Assembly: GCA_035222895.1 (NCBI GenBank)
Contig: JAVYIG010001041.1
Span: 1 to 64,000 of the forward strand
Direction of reading: 5' to 3'
Source of the DNA: Strongylocentrotus droebachiensis
Taxonomy: Eukaryota; Echinodermata; Echinoidea; Camarodonta; Strongylocentrotidae
Length of the DNA stretch: 64,000 nt
The position numbers and the translations under genes were made by a program. The notes beneath the pieces were generated by a model, which saw only the letters and a program-made list of their open reading frames with translations, did not search any database and was not told the DNA's origin. Below are positions 33,301 to 42,693 of the stretch, piece after piece (positions within the stretch are counted from its first letter, which is position 1; the number at the start of each line of letters is the position of its first letter).

Positions 33301-35051
33301 AACTGGAAATCTGCTCCACACATTTGACTCGAATCCCCCCTACATTGGCTGTTACATGTATTATTCTGGTCTTCAGGTTGACCCAGAAAATTATAAGGTG
33401 CAAAGAATCCGCCTCCTAGGCACTGGCTACCCGCTTGGAGTCCGAAGTATTTCATGTTTTGATCGGCACATATGTCTCTGCATAGTTCAACCGTCATCTG
33501 CTGCGATTGTCAGTATTGGGTTGTTGGTCCACATACATTCTGACACGTTTGATAGGGGAGCTTTGATCTGTCGCAGTAGATAAGATCTGGAAGTGCTTCT
33601 CTGCGGTTGCTGTCAAAGAAGCATCCAAGGTATGCTGATCAAAACAGAATAGAAATTAGAAACTAACATGAGATTCCCGTTCAACTCCTACTATGAACAA
33701 CGGGAACAATGGGAGTGTCGTGGTCGAGCGGTTAAGGCGCTTGACTGGAGATGAGGAGGTCGAGGGTTCTAATCCCGACAAGGCACTAATATCCTTTGGC
33801 AAATTATTTATCTGCACTTGCTACTCTCCACCCAGGTGTTAAATGGGTACCCGGTAGGATGCGAAAGTTCATATGGTTGGACGAACAAGTGTGCGCTTCT
33901 AATATGGCGACTGGCTGGAATGCTCAACCAGGGAGTGGAAAGTGTGCATACACTGTGTGCGGGTAAGCCTGATTCCGATGACCGGGGTAATATTATATCT
34001 GTAAAACGCTTATAGGCACATCGTTGGATCGATGTATTGAGCGCTATATAAAAACGGAAAATTATTATTATTAACGACAATGATTGGAAATAAATCCATG
34101 TGAATTAACAACTAGTCTCACACAAAAATTATTTTGTGTAGCGCCCTCTGCAGTAAAACTCAACTATCCCTTTAAAGGTACTATGTCCCATTTGCAGGCC
34201 CCAAAAATGAAAAAGTTAAATTCCAACGGCATTTGAAAGATAATACTAATTTAGAACTTCCCTAAAAAAGGTGGGGCTTGAAAATGTCTTCAAGTGGGAA
34301 AATAATGACCATTAGTTGTCAAATCGACTTTGGAGCTATAGAGTCAATAAGTAATAGTCTTGATTTTCAGACCATTGTACCGAATGGTCATACGTTTTAT
34401 GCTGCGCAAAGTTTTAATCAGTTTAATTTTGGCCATCACAAGAAGGGGGTTATTGATGTAGACAAATGCTCATGTACCCTTTACAGCTCATTTTATGTAA
34501 ATTATTACCAAAGAAGAAAAAAAAGCCAGTCAGTCACTCAATAGTGTCTGACAGTGAACTCTAGCAAGTAAACGTGTTTCCTTGCATAAATTAAATATTA
34601 GGACACTGCTAACGTTTAAATTTCACAGATAGGACATACATGACATATTCATAATTCCTGCAAAGTTCTACAGAATTTGAGTTTGGCTGCAAAAGGGACA
34701 AAGTATCTTTAAGTTAGGCAAAGATTTGTCATCAATAGGTGACACCTCAGATTCATATGAAGTTATTTGATCATGGATATAGAAGGATATTCTTTAAAAT
34801 GATTGGACACAAAATGAATGCAGTTTGAACAGAAGCCTGAATAATAAAGTAGCACCATAGTCACATCGTGGATATATTCATTGTGCCAGTGCCTAATAAC
34901 TTGGACAATTATATTCAAAAGGAAATGGAGGAGAACAAAAAAAAAATCAAAATATGGCGGAGTAAAGGCGACATTTTGACTTACTGTAATCCTGAGACAG
35001 TGTGCTACAGGGCACCAGCAGGAGAATGAAAAGCACAGTACATTTATCCAT
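27032..35051 (-). CDS. R2: WSC-Sushi transmembrane receptor with ITAM-like tail
   Basis: Seven minus-strand exons (35051-34985, 33634-33281, 32783-32406, 30015-29920, 29401-29300, 28769-28673, 27386-27032) join in consistent phase to 1449 nt, 482 residues plus stop. Predicted order: signal peptide (1-22), WSC domain (about 23-140), two Sushi-like modules (141-266), Ser/Thr stalk (267-332), transmembrane helix (about 337-360) and a cytoplasmic tail of about 120 residues with five tyrosines. It would be a type I surface receptor able to signal by tyrosine phosphorylation. An in-frame TGA at 33512-33510 interrupts the WSC exon. It is either a null mutation or lies in a possible 39-nt intron. Paralogs: R1 (stalk and TM), R3 (signal-peptide exon). 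Function as an immune or allorecognition receptor is inference. Confidence 0.75.
27740..27860 (-). pseudogene. Partial copy of the R2 tail-exon start and its acceptor
   Basis: This stretch matches 27357-27470 (GATACCTTRAGATGA...; TTATTAGAACGGAT; TGGTACGARGCTAGCCA) and so duplicates the exon 7 acceptor region and first codons. The acceptor AG is changed to GG (ATATGGGG) and the frame is not kept, so the copy is dead. Confidence 0.6.
27870..28660. other. R2 intron 6, no further feature
   Basis: Apart from the dead tail-exon copy just before it, no exon or repeat family was recognised. Confidence 0.4.
28673..28769 (-). CDS. R2 exon 6: transmembrane exon
   Basis: 97 nt, phase 1 in and phase 2 out, acceptor AACAG|GA and donor AAAAAG|GTAAAT. 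It encodes GLSFVPILNSILASLS then VVAIIVVIVCLVC and the stop-transfer RRKR (completed by the next exon). Same length, phases and motif order as R1 exon 9, so the membrane exon is shared by the family. Confidence 0.85.
29085..29215 (+). repeat. CTT/CT microsatellite in R2 intron
   Basis: (CTT)n then (CT)n, at the same place relative to the stalk and membrane exons as the run at 486-540 in R1. Homologous introns. Confidence 0.65.
29300..29401 (-). CDS. R2 exon 5: Ser/Thr-rich stalk segment
   Basis: 102 nt, phase 1-1, acceptor AACAG|CG and donor AACAG|GTTTGTG. It encodes MTPSGVVGRDSNVISLPGTT and then GPTSITTSSVSST. It is a clear homolog of the R1 stalk exons at 2501-2388 and 3396-3283, including the flanking intron bases. 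It joins directly to the transmembrane exon. Confidence 0.78.
29920..30015 (-). CDS. R2 exon 4: Ser/Thr-rich stalk segment
   Basis: 96 nt, phase 1-1, acceptor TCTCCAG|CA and donor TTCAT|GTGGTA (a weak donor). It encodes AISSSQAPTTTQSTTTTR followed by VSETTETQTSATS. More than half the residues are Ser or Thr, as in mucin-like stalks. Phase matches both neighbouring exons. The weak donor lowers confidence in the exact 3' end. Confidence 0.65.
30016..31116. other. R2 intron, nothing recognised
   Basis: Poly-G at 30140-30154, poly-A near 30481, otherwise AT-rich; no supported gene. Confidence 0.4.
31117..31909 (+). mobile_element. Hairpin element with tRNA-Leu-like block, copy 1
   Basis: A near-perfect stem of about 85 bp (31118-31205 against 31208-31295, TATTAATGACTGCTTT at both ends) is followed by a minus-strand tRNA-like block at 31340-31425 and about 480 bp of unique body ending AGTGAGGTATATAA. 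Copy 2 lies inverted at 61914-62696. Confidence 0.72.
31340..31430 (-). repeat. tRNA-Leu/Ser-like sequence inside the hairpin element
   Basis: On the minus strand GCGCGATGGCCGAGAGGTCT then GAGGCGCTGA and GAGTTCGAATCTCATCTTCG match class II tRNA box A and box B with a variable-arm spacing. The acceptor stem pairs poorly and copy 2 differs in the anticodon region, so it is not called a functional tRNA gene. Confidence 0.5.
31910..32405. other. R2 intron, AT-rich
   Basis: No feature seen. Confidence 0.4.
32406..32783 (-). CDS. R2 exon 3: two Sushi-like modules
   Basis: 378 nt, phase 1-1, acceptor CTTACAG|AC and donor CCAG|GTAATT. Module 1 has cysteines in SDCFNPG, TAVCQPP, ITCTAS and TPTC with GNW before the last one. 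Module 2 has RCATPT, FDCDND, LMCSYYGDW and VMDCPG. Both fit the four-cysteine Sushi pattern with Trp between cysteines 3 and 4, but the loops are divergent. Unlike R1, two modules sit on one exon. Two NxS/T sites (GNWTN, NFSAG) are likely glycosylation points. Confidence 0.8.
32784..33280. other. R2 intron 2, no feature seen
   Basis: No exon, repeat family or RNA signal recognised. Confidence 0.4.
33281..33634 (-). CDS. R2 exon 2: WSC domain, with in-frame TGA
   Basis: 354 nt, phase 1-1, acceptor GATCAG|CA and donor AATG|GTGAGT. It encodes a WSC domain: YLGCFFDSNRREALPDL, then MTVELCRDICADQ, YFGLQAGSQC, NNTCNSQCRG, QMCGADFQLSVY. WSC domains are Cys-rich and probably bind carbohydrate. The codon at 33512-33510 is TGA. 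The segment from ALPDL to MTVELC is longer than usual for the family; removing 33536-33498, which begins GTATGT and ends CAGCAG, would take out the stop and shorten this segment by exactly 13 codons. Apart from the TGA, the exon shows no decay. Confidence 0.75.
33498..33536 (-). other. Possible 39-nt micro-intron in the R2 WSC exon
   Basis: On the minus strand the segment begins GTATGT, ends CGCAGCAG and has TACTGAC as a branch-point-like motif 16 nt before the end. It is a multiple of three and contains the only in-frame stop. Metazoan introns this short are rare, so a nonsense mutation remains the plain alternative. Confidence 0.35.
33718..34075 (+). repeat. Full-length tRNA-derived SINE
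   Basis: Head TGGTCGAGCGGTTAAGGCGC (box A) and GAGGGTTCTAATCCC (box B), body with CTCTCCACCCAGGTGTTAAA and GGGTACCCGGTAGGATGCG, 3' end GCGCTATATAAAAAC and an (ATT)n tail. It lies in R2 intron 1. Confidence 0.8.
34113..34171. mobile_element. TTAA MITE family 2, right-end fragment
   Basis: GTGTAGCGCCCTCTGCAGTA and AACTCAACTATCCCT match the right end of 8976-9530. It stops at the TTAA (34172-34175) from which the next MITE starts. Confidence 0.7.
34176..34708. mobile_element. TTAA MITE family 1, copy 2 (533 bp)
   Basis: Opposite orientation to 2702-3244 and alike over its whole length; ends AGGTACTATGTCCC and GGGACAAAGTATCT, with TTAA on both sides. Its left TTAA is shared with the family 2 fragment. 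Confidence 0.78.
34985..35051 (-). CDS. R2 exon 1: signal peptide
   Basis: The ATG at 35051, in context TCAAGATGG, starts MDKCTVLFILLLVPCSTLSQ, a clear signal peptide ending near STLSQ. The exon ends GATTACA|GTAAGT in phase 1 after 22 codons plus one base. It matches R3 exon 1 (40277-40343) base for base over most of its length, in inverted orientation, and the homology continues upstream. This is one arm of a large palindrome. Confidence 0.83.
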
Positions 35052-35399
35052 CTTGACAGTTGTCGTATCACTTAAGCTTGTGGATCTAGCGGGATAGCAA
35101 GACGTTGCAAACTGAGAACACTGTGAACAATATCAACACGTGATTCCCCCTTTTCTCACATCAGGCAGTGGTTTGAATGATACGTTCAGTTATCAACACA
35201 ATCATACTGCATTCATACATGTATCAATGCCATATTCGTTTTTTCTCAAAGGCTTTGTACTTTTGTCGGTCCAGTGATCTCTTTTGAACATAGTCATACC
35301 TCGATCACACTGCCATACTACTCCAAATCAACCTTTCTTGGGCATTTAGGATATTAAAGGTAATGTTTTACTCAATCTCTTGTCGATCTCGTATCGGTA

Positions 35400-36000
35400 T
35401 GGTTCCAGTGGCGTATCCGTGATTTGGCGTCAGGGTTTGAGGGGGGAGGGGAGGTCAATCGACGGAGCGGAGCGAGCGAGGGGTAAGAGTTAGTCTAGTT
35501 CTGGACCCTTTTAATGATTTTTTTTTTAATTCGCCGGCTATAAGCGTTTAGCCGAGTGATGGCGCGATCCTTAGTGACGGCGCGATCCCGAGAACCTGTC
35601 CAGAGAAGGGTTCTCGGGATTGATGTACAAATATTTTTCAATAAACTTCATCAATGTTATAATGAGGGGGAGAGGCGAGGGGTAGTCCCCCTTCGTATAC
35701 GCCAGCATGTGTATTGTGTGCCTGGGATATAAAGGAATGGTGGATTTCTTTGTAAACTTACTCGTTTATGTATAGCAACTCTGACTTGGAATTATGAAGG
35801 TATCAAGCTAGCGCAAAGAGGAGATTACTGGAAGAAAGTCTACGGCCTAAGATTCACATTTTCCTTTATTTTTCCGGCAATAATTGGTACTGAATGGTAG
35901 TATTCATCTTCTTCGTCTTCTTCTTCAAGATAATCTGCCTCCTTCACTGCTGAAGATTCTTACAGATGTGTGAGAGTGCATGTGTGTGGCGACATAGGGA
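35400..36000. other. Low-complexity G-rich unit in the left palindrome arm
   Basis: CAGTGGCGTATCCGTGATTT then G-rich DNA, and AGTGATGGCGCGATCC repeated twice; partly mirrored at 39.85-39.95 kb. No gene. Confidence 0.45.
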
Positions 36001-36799
36001 TGCCCAGGTGTGCAGGTGAAAGGTGTATATATACATAGTGTTGTTCGTAAATACAAACTATACAGGATCTCATGAACATCAATTCTACCAAATATGTAAA
36101 AGCCACGGAGATGAATATTTGAAATTTGCTTGTAAAATGTATAATATTATAATAGTTAATTTATGGATTAATAAAGCATTCCAATTCGATTTAAAAATGG
36201 AAACATGAAGCATTTCTATCTTTTTGGAGTGATCTCTTCTTGGTAAAAAAAAAGTAAGAAGTGGCACATCTCCGAGGTTTCATAAATGTGTGCATGGTCC
36301 AAAGCTTGTGCATAATTGGTGTCATTTGGTAACTACGAACCAGTCTGTTTGAGAGAATTGCATATTTTATTCTCTATTGCCTTCATGCCAATGGGTTATT
36401 GATCGGCGGACAACGTGGAGAGGGCTTGTCCGTTACTACTTTTCCACTTTTTCGGACATCTGACTATATTTCCCCTTAACCTCCTCCTGCTCTTCCATTT
36501 GAAGCTTCTGGATCTACCCTACCACTTAAAAATGACTCGATACATTTTTATTTTGTCGGTAGACCTGAAACCCAGGTTTGCAGCAACTGAGAGCAAACGA
36601 TACGTGGGCATGGAGGGGAAACAATAGTATTTGATTTGTCATACATGTCTGAGCATGGTGACGCACGAATGTGCACCAATGGTGAACAAACAGAAACAAC
36701 TTTTTTCCTGACGACATTGACGATAGACTAGTATGCTAACATATTTATAAGGAATTGGATTTGTATTATTTCTGTCACTGAACAATGATCATGGGCATT

Positions 36800-38800
36800 T
36801 TCGTGTACAATCTCATAAATTGTCGAACAAACAAGTGGGCTGAAAAATAGAAAGAAATCAAACTCGCTGTGTCCCTATTCATTCAGTAGTTTGTATTAAC
36901 AACACGTTTATATTAAATTAACACAAAACAACAAAAAAGCCTGCGAAACAATGCAGCCGATATATTGCAAAACACAATATAATCTAACTCTTCTTGATTT
37001 GGAGATGTAATACTTGTATATTCGATGTGATAATTTTTGCAAGTTCCCATATCAGGTTTTGGTGCATATTATTATGTTGTATTTTTATATTTTTATATTA
37101 TGTCTTATTATGCAGGACTTCTGAGAAAAGAATGTCTTCCAGTTTTGGTCTGTTAGCAGAGGTCAGCGTCGGATCCAGGGTGGGGACATGGGAGGCACGG
37201 CCCGACCCCCCCCCCCACCCCCTGGGGGAAAAAAGGAGTAAAAATCAAAGATGGTAACCACAATTTTACCTTTAAAAAAAAGACAAAAGGACGGCCCCCG
37301 TGCCCCCCCCCAAAGATGGTAACCACAATTTTACCTTTTTGTTTGGTTCTGCTCAAGGGCGGGGGGGGGGGGGGGTGCTGATTAAAAATAAATAGTGCAC
37401 AATTCCCCTTCCCCCTCCCCCCACCTCTCTCCCTCCCCTTCCCCCGAGCAAAAAAAAAAAATTGGTGCTCATTACCCACCCGCCCCCCCCCATTATGCGC
37501 CACTAAATATTGTATCACGAATCGCCCCCCCCCCCCCCTCTCCGCCGGCTGGATTCACCCCTGCCAGAGGTACACTCTCCCCTTCTCTTCATTTTCAAAG
37601 TTTGATTTGTATCCCATAGGCCTTTGAGGGGTCGCCTTTAGACTGAACAGAAGACACAAGTATAGGCTTTTTCTTTTTTACTACTAGGGTGGATTAACAA
37701 TTAACATTGCCCCCACCGGAAAGCCACTATAGGCCAATTATTCAGCTCGCGCCAAAGATTCTGATTAAAGCCCCTTCCACAGTAATCCAGAATCTGGAGT
37801 GTCCACCACACCAACGCTACCTCCCCCTACTTACTTCCTAACAGCCGATGATGGCGTGATCATTAAATTAGGATATAATTATGGGTTTGTTGATAACGCC
37901 ATCTTCGACGGCATGAATCAAGTGTGTATGCCTGTAGGGAATAAAAAGGCCCCATTGAGGTCAATGAAAGGACCGGGCAGTTTCTGGACTACTTCCACAG
38001 CTGGTATTTTTGTCGAACTTTTCCAATCCTGTATCACGTGAAATCGATTAAACACGGGCGTCGCTAGATGGCGCTGTGGATTGTAATGCTTCTGTATTCA
38101 TGGCATTTTGCCAATTGCATCCTTGCCCAAATTAGATTATGCTACTATTTATAGCATAATTTTATTAAAAAATCATGTAAATACCACATTATGGCTCTAT
38201 AAATGCCTTGGTAAGTAATGTTGGATAGGTCTGAATTGGAAAGATCTTGGTTTCGTGGCTAGGGTAGGGAAAGCTCTACATGTATCTGAATGCTTATTGT
38301 TAATGTCTAATGTCTAATACTTGAAACACAAAATACAGGAAATTTCTTTTAGTTTTAAACTAAAAATATAAACTTCGCAACCGCGTCCGATTGTAATTAA
38401 TTTTATGTATTTCGAGTTTATATGGTATACATTTGATTTTAAACATATTTTAACCTGTAAATACGTGAAGAATAGGAAACATATACAACTCTAATACTAC
38501 CGTAACACGATTGATGAGACTCATGAGCATTCAGGTAAAGGGAACTTTTTATACCATGATATACTAGTTTTGTTGGGATTATAGAATGTGTCGCTGTAAC
38601 GTATAAAGCATCATTTAGTAAGTGATGGAGAACGCAATCGAAATTGTTTCAGGTTGATTTTTCGAAAGTATCTGAAATCGTGTCCAGTTCAATAATCTTT
38701 AGATTGTAAACGAAAATCACTATGATCACTTTGATCACTGTTCAGTGACAGAATCAATATAAATCAAATTGCTTGTATGTTAGCCTAATAATCTTTAGTC
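36800..38800. other. Central spacer of the palindrome
   Basis: Contains poly-C/poly-G runs at 37205-37535, with AAAGATGGTAACCACAATTT twice (37248 and 37311). An open frame at 37799-38041 lacks family features. No gene supported. Confidence 0.45.
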
Positions 38801-40042
38801 AATGTCGTCAGGCGCAGTATTTGTTCTGTTTGTTTAGGCTTGGTGCCCATTTAAACTCTATTCATATCGTTACACCATGCTCAGACATGTATGAAAAACC
38901 AAATAATATTGTTTACCCACCATGACCACGTATCGTTTGCTCTCAGTTGCTACAAACCCAGCATTCAGATCTGCAGACTGATATTTATTTTTCGAGTTTA
39001 CTCATAAATAAAGTGGTGCGGTAGATCCAGTAGTTTCAAATAAGGGGGAGGGGTAAGGGGATCATAACGGACTCGTTCGAAGTTATCAAATGACACAAGT
39101 TATGCAAACGCCATGGGCCATGTACAAACTTCTGAAACATGGAGAGGTGACACTGCGTACATTTTACCCAAAACAAATCAATCCTAAATTGATGGAGATG
39201 CTTCTTAACTAACCCTTTTCCCCGTTGTAATACAAATACTTCCACCTGTGTATCCTGGGATACTCGAATGTATGCTTTCAAATTGCAAAGCAACTTTCAT
39301 GCAGTATTCATCTCCGTGAGATTTACATTTCATTTGTAGAAATGACCTTTATACCGTCATGTGCAAATTGAACCTATGGGTTCTTTCAATACTAGTCGAT
39401 CACAGGCAGTCGATTATATACCAGTGAGTTCCTCTTTGCTAGTTCACCACGTTTATATTCAATATCAGAGTTGTTATTTCTAAACGAGGAAGTTTGCAAA
39501 GAAACGTTTTGCCATGCCCCAGTCACACAAACCATACACTTGTGAATACAAAGGGGAAGGGACAGTCCCCTCTGACAGAAATATTAAACAAAAAACACCA
39601 CCTTTTGGGGAAAAATGACAGGGAAAAGACAAATATGATGCTTATGATGTGTATTGTAAATGTCTATTGTATTATTGTTTATGTAGTTATTTTGTGGACA
39701 GTTATGGTCGTTATATATTATATATCTATATCTGATGGAGTAAAACTCATCCCTTTTTTAAGTCATGAAGAACTTTTCAAATCTATAAAACATACCATAA
39801 ATATACAAAGAATCGCATGATTACAAACATCAAATTAAAAAAACTGCTATAACCTAAGAGAGGGGACGGACCACCCCTTCGCTTGCGCCCCCTCCCCTGA
39901 CTTCAAACCCAGATACGCCATTGAAACCTACCGAGACTAGACCAAAAGCAGACCGAACAAAACATTATAGTACCCCAAATGGGGAAATTTAGCACATGTC
40001 GGTTTGGAGCCGGGGTGGCAGTGTGACCGAGCTATGACTACG

Positions 40043-40050
40043 TATAAATA
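40043..40050 (+). promoter_or_regulatory. Candidate TATA box upstream of R3
   Basis: TATAAATA lies 227 bp before the R3 ATG, in sequence otherwise shared with R2. The matching R2 site is changed (ACTATGTTCAAAAG), so the two arms may differ in core promoter. No start site is known. Confidence 0.28.
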
Positions 40051-40276
40051 AGTCCACTGGACCGAAACAAGTGCCACCTTTTGGAAGGCTGAACATCATA
40101 TCCATACCTGCCTGAATGCAGTATGATTGCGTTGATAACTGAACGTATCATTTAAACCACTGCTTGTTGTGAGGAAAAGGCGAATCACGTATTGATATGG
40201 TTCACAGTGTTTCATTCTGCCAACGTCTTGCTGTCCCACTAAATCCTCAAGCTTAAGTGATGATACAACAGTCAAA

Positions 40277-40343
40277 ATGGATAAATGTGCTGTGCTTTTC
40301 GTTTTCCTGCTGGTGCCATGTGGCACAATGTCTCAAGATATCA
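40277..40343 (+). CDS. R3 exon 1: signal peptide
   Basis: The ATG (context TCAAAATGG) starts MDKCAVLFVFLLVPCGTMSQ and the exon ends GATATCA|GTAAGT, phase 1, 67 nt. It is nearly the same as R2 exon 1; the amino-acid changes are conservative (T to A, I to V, L to F, S to G, L to M). The reading frame and signal-peptide character are kept, so both copies were probably functional after duplication. Confidence 0.83.
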
Positions 40344-42693
40344 GTAAGTTATTTGGTTTTCTTTCTTTCCCTTTCGATATAATTTTCCATGTCTATTAGG
40401 GACTAGCATAGAGATTATAATTAATATGTGAATCGGGTGTGTTTTCATTATCTAGGGTTCTGCCAAGCTACGTTCCTGTTATGTTTAATTTTTAAGAATG
40501 CCCTCCTATCGGGAAAATTTATACCTACTGTATCTGACCTACCATCTGTTGATGAAAAGTCTTCGTGTAACTGAGACCAAATGCTCCAGGAAAGTTATTA
40601 AATCCTTATCTTCCCATAATGATGTCAAGTGAATGAACCACTACGCATACAGTTTGTGTTTGACTTACACGAATGATTACGGGCATTTTAAAGTTATTCC
40701 GTCCCATAGTACGTCACAGACCACATCTGATATGTCAGTATATCTGATTACAGAACTTAATAGCCACAACTTTTATCAGGCTAAATATGAACTGAAAAGC
40801 CTCATCTCATGTCAACTCATGCTCACAATTCTACATTATTTAATGACCAACAATTTCGAACTTGACCTTATATCCACTCCAAAAGTATGCTTATAATCAT
40901 GCTATTGTAGTAGTCTCTGTTGGTGTCAGTATCGGCCCATTCAATCATAACGTTGGGAGTCACGGGCCACTGATTGTATGTCCTTGATGCATATATAGCC
41001 ACAATACAGCATGATATGGGAACGTTCTCCTACTTTATGACATCAACACGATGATAACTATACGAAGACCAACAATGCAGATGAATTTTTTTAGGCCCTA
41101 TTAAAGACACAATAGTTGGCATGAATTTGGAAGTTACATTGGAAATTCAGAGAATGAATCTGGACAAAAGAGAATCGAACAATTTTTTTTTTCTCAGAGG
41201 AAATATTGTCAGTATTCTCATGGTAATTTATATATTGCTTTGATATCATGCTGCATGGATAATAGGTTGTCGTAATTCCGGAGATGCCTCATTTCCGAAG
41301 TTCGTTATTTAAAGGATTCAAATGTTCGTACAAACAACTAAGAATTGCCTGTATTTGAATCAAACACATAATGAAAAAATGATAAAATATTCAACTGTCA
41401 GGATTGTTAACCAAATTTTAGTTTCGACATTATGAATACTAATTCCTTTGCGGAAATGTGGGCATTCGGCGGTAAACACTATGAACATGACTGACAAAGA
41501 AAGCGGGCAAAATATACAGTTCCTCAAGTAGACAAAGTAACATCCCTTCACTGCTATTATGTAAAAAGTTGAATATGCATGTTACACCTGTTCTACACAT
41601 TTGTACATAATAGCAGTGAATGGATGTTCCTTTGTCTACCTGATGAACTTTATATTTTGTCCGCTTTCTTTGTCAGTCATGTTCATAGTGAAAGAACCAT
41701 TTGAAATAAGGAACCTCTGGAAAAATGCAACTTCGCATAAACCATTGTTGCATAAACGAATCTCTGGAGCTATGAAACCTTCGAGAAACGAGTTGTTACT
41801 ATTAAAGATACGAAGGATTCAATGTAAGGAGTCATCAGGTCAATGTTTTGAAGGCTTTTTAATCTATCAAATATAATTATGTGAGTTCTCCTTCATGAAT
41901 TGTAAATATATTGTAATACAATTAGAGATTTAATCAAGCATATGTATGAAATAGCTTAAAAGGTTGATAGAAAATTGGTTTTGATGATTTTAAAAAGTCT
42001 TGTTTATAGCTATTATTAAATGTAAGGGATTTTTGCTGTTATTATCGGTGTCAGATGCTATCTATTTGTGCTTATCTAAAACAAGAGGTTTTTCATTAAC
42101 AAGAAAGTAATTGCTACTGTTGTCTTTTAGTCATTTAAAAAAATTATGAAATTATATTAATTTCTAAGATTTTTTTTTCTCTCTTCTATACACATTTGCC
42201 CATCCTCATATTCCTTGTTCCTGAAATAGGAGACGATATGTTTCAAATTTCCCTAAAATGGATAATAGGATTGATTAGGTATAATGTAAACAAAGTTAAT
42301 AGGTAGGAATTATCGATTAGTCATGCACTTTTTTCATTAATTCAACAGTCATCAACTTGACAGGTGAGGAAACAATTGTGAACATAATTTCTTCAAATTA
42401 TCCGGAAAACTACAACGACAATGAGAACATCAAGTGGCAGGTGATAGCTCCTACAGGCTTCAGGGTTATGGTCCAGTTTAAGGATTTAAATCTAGAGCGG
42501 TCTTACGACTTCTTGGGTGTGTATTTTGGGTTGACAAACTCATTCCAAGACGCCACTCAAAGAGCCCTTCTTTCGGGATCTTCTCTACCTGATAACATTT
42601 CATCTATCGGATCTTATCTATGGCTTTGGTTCACCTCTGATGTCAGTATGACGGACACAGGTTTTTCGTTATCGGTCAGAGCAGTCAAACCAA
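40277..42693 (+). CDS. R3: signal peptide plus CUB gene, R2 paralog (3' end unresolved)
   Basis: Two plus-strand exons, 40277-40343 and 42349-42693, join in phase 1 and encode a signal peptide followed by a CUB domain; the second exon also ends in phase 1 at CCAA|GTGAGT. Exon 1 and at least 300 bp upstream are an inverted copy of R2. No stalk, transmembrane or tail exon was found between 42.7 kb and the LINE at about 43.0 kb, nor after it. R3 may be secreted, truncated by the LINE, or use exons I did not recognise. If the donor is skipped the frame stays open for about 108 more codons. Confidence 0.65.
40344..41476. other. R3 intron 1, nothing recognised before the MITE
   Basis: No exon or repeat family seen. 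AT-rich. Confidence 0.4.
41477..41690. mobile_element. Foldback CACTA-type MITE, copy 2 (214 bp)
   Basis: CACTATGAACATGACTGAC at the left and its inverse at the right; halves pair over about 95 bp; flanked by AAA on both sides (3-bp duplication). Same family as 5679-5902. Confidence 0.75.
42349..42693 (+). CDS. R3 exon 2: CUB domain without cysteines
   Basis: 345 nt, phase 1-1, acceptor TTCAACAG|TC and donor CCAA|GTGAGT. It encodes NLTGEETIVNIISSNYPENY, IKWQVIAP, VMVQFKDLNLE, YDFLGVYFG, and a TGFSLSVRAV end. This is the CUB layout: a SxNYPxxY start, aromatic beta strands, and Asp in YDFLGV at the usual calcium-site position. None of the four usual CUB cysteines is present. CUB domains bind ligands or oligomerise in complement and developmental proteins. 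R4 carries a similar Cys-less CUB. Confidence 0.82.

Larger units (their letters stand above)
34985..40343. repeat. Diverged large palindrome with R2 and R3 at its ends
   Basis: The arms 34985 to about 36800 and about 38800 to 40343 are inverted copies: the signal-peptide exons, the upstream CTTAAGTGAT block, GGTCCAGTG, TGGCGTATC, and AGCAACTGAGAGCAAACGAT (36585 region against 38945 region). Mirrored positions add to about 75,300-75,500, so the centre is near 37.7 kb. The spacer 36.8-38.8 kb is low-complexity and unrelated. The arrangement makes R2 and R3 divergent neighbours 5.2 kb apart. Confidence 0.75.

Noticed and set aside
33510..33512. The TGA in the R2 WSC exon as a selenocysteine codon
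   Set aside because: No conserved Cys/Sec position is expected there, and I saw no SECIS-like element. A micro-intron or a nonsense mutation explains it better.
33718..33790. Functional tRNA gene
   Set aside because: It continues into the SINE body and an (ATT)n tail, so it is a SINE head. The same holds for the heads at 1.7, 8.7, 13.2, 53.4 and 58.6 kb.
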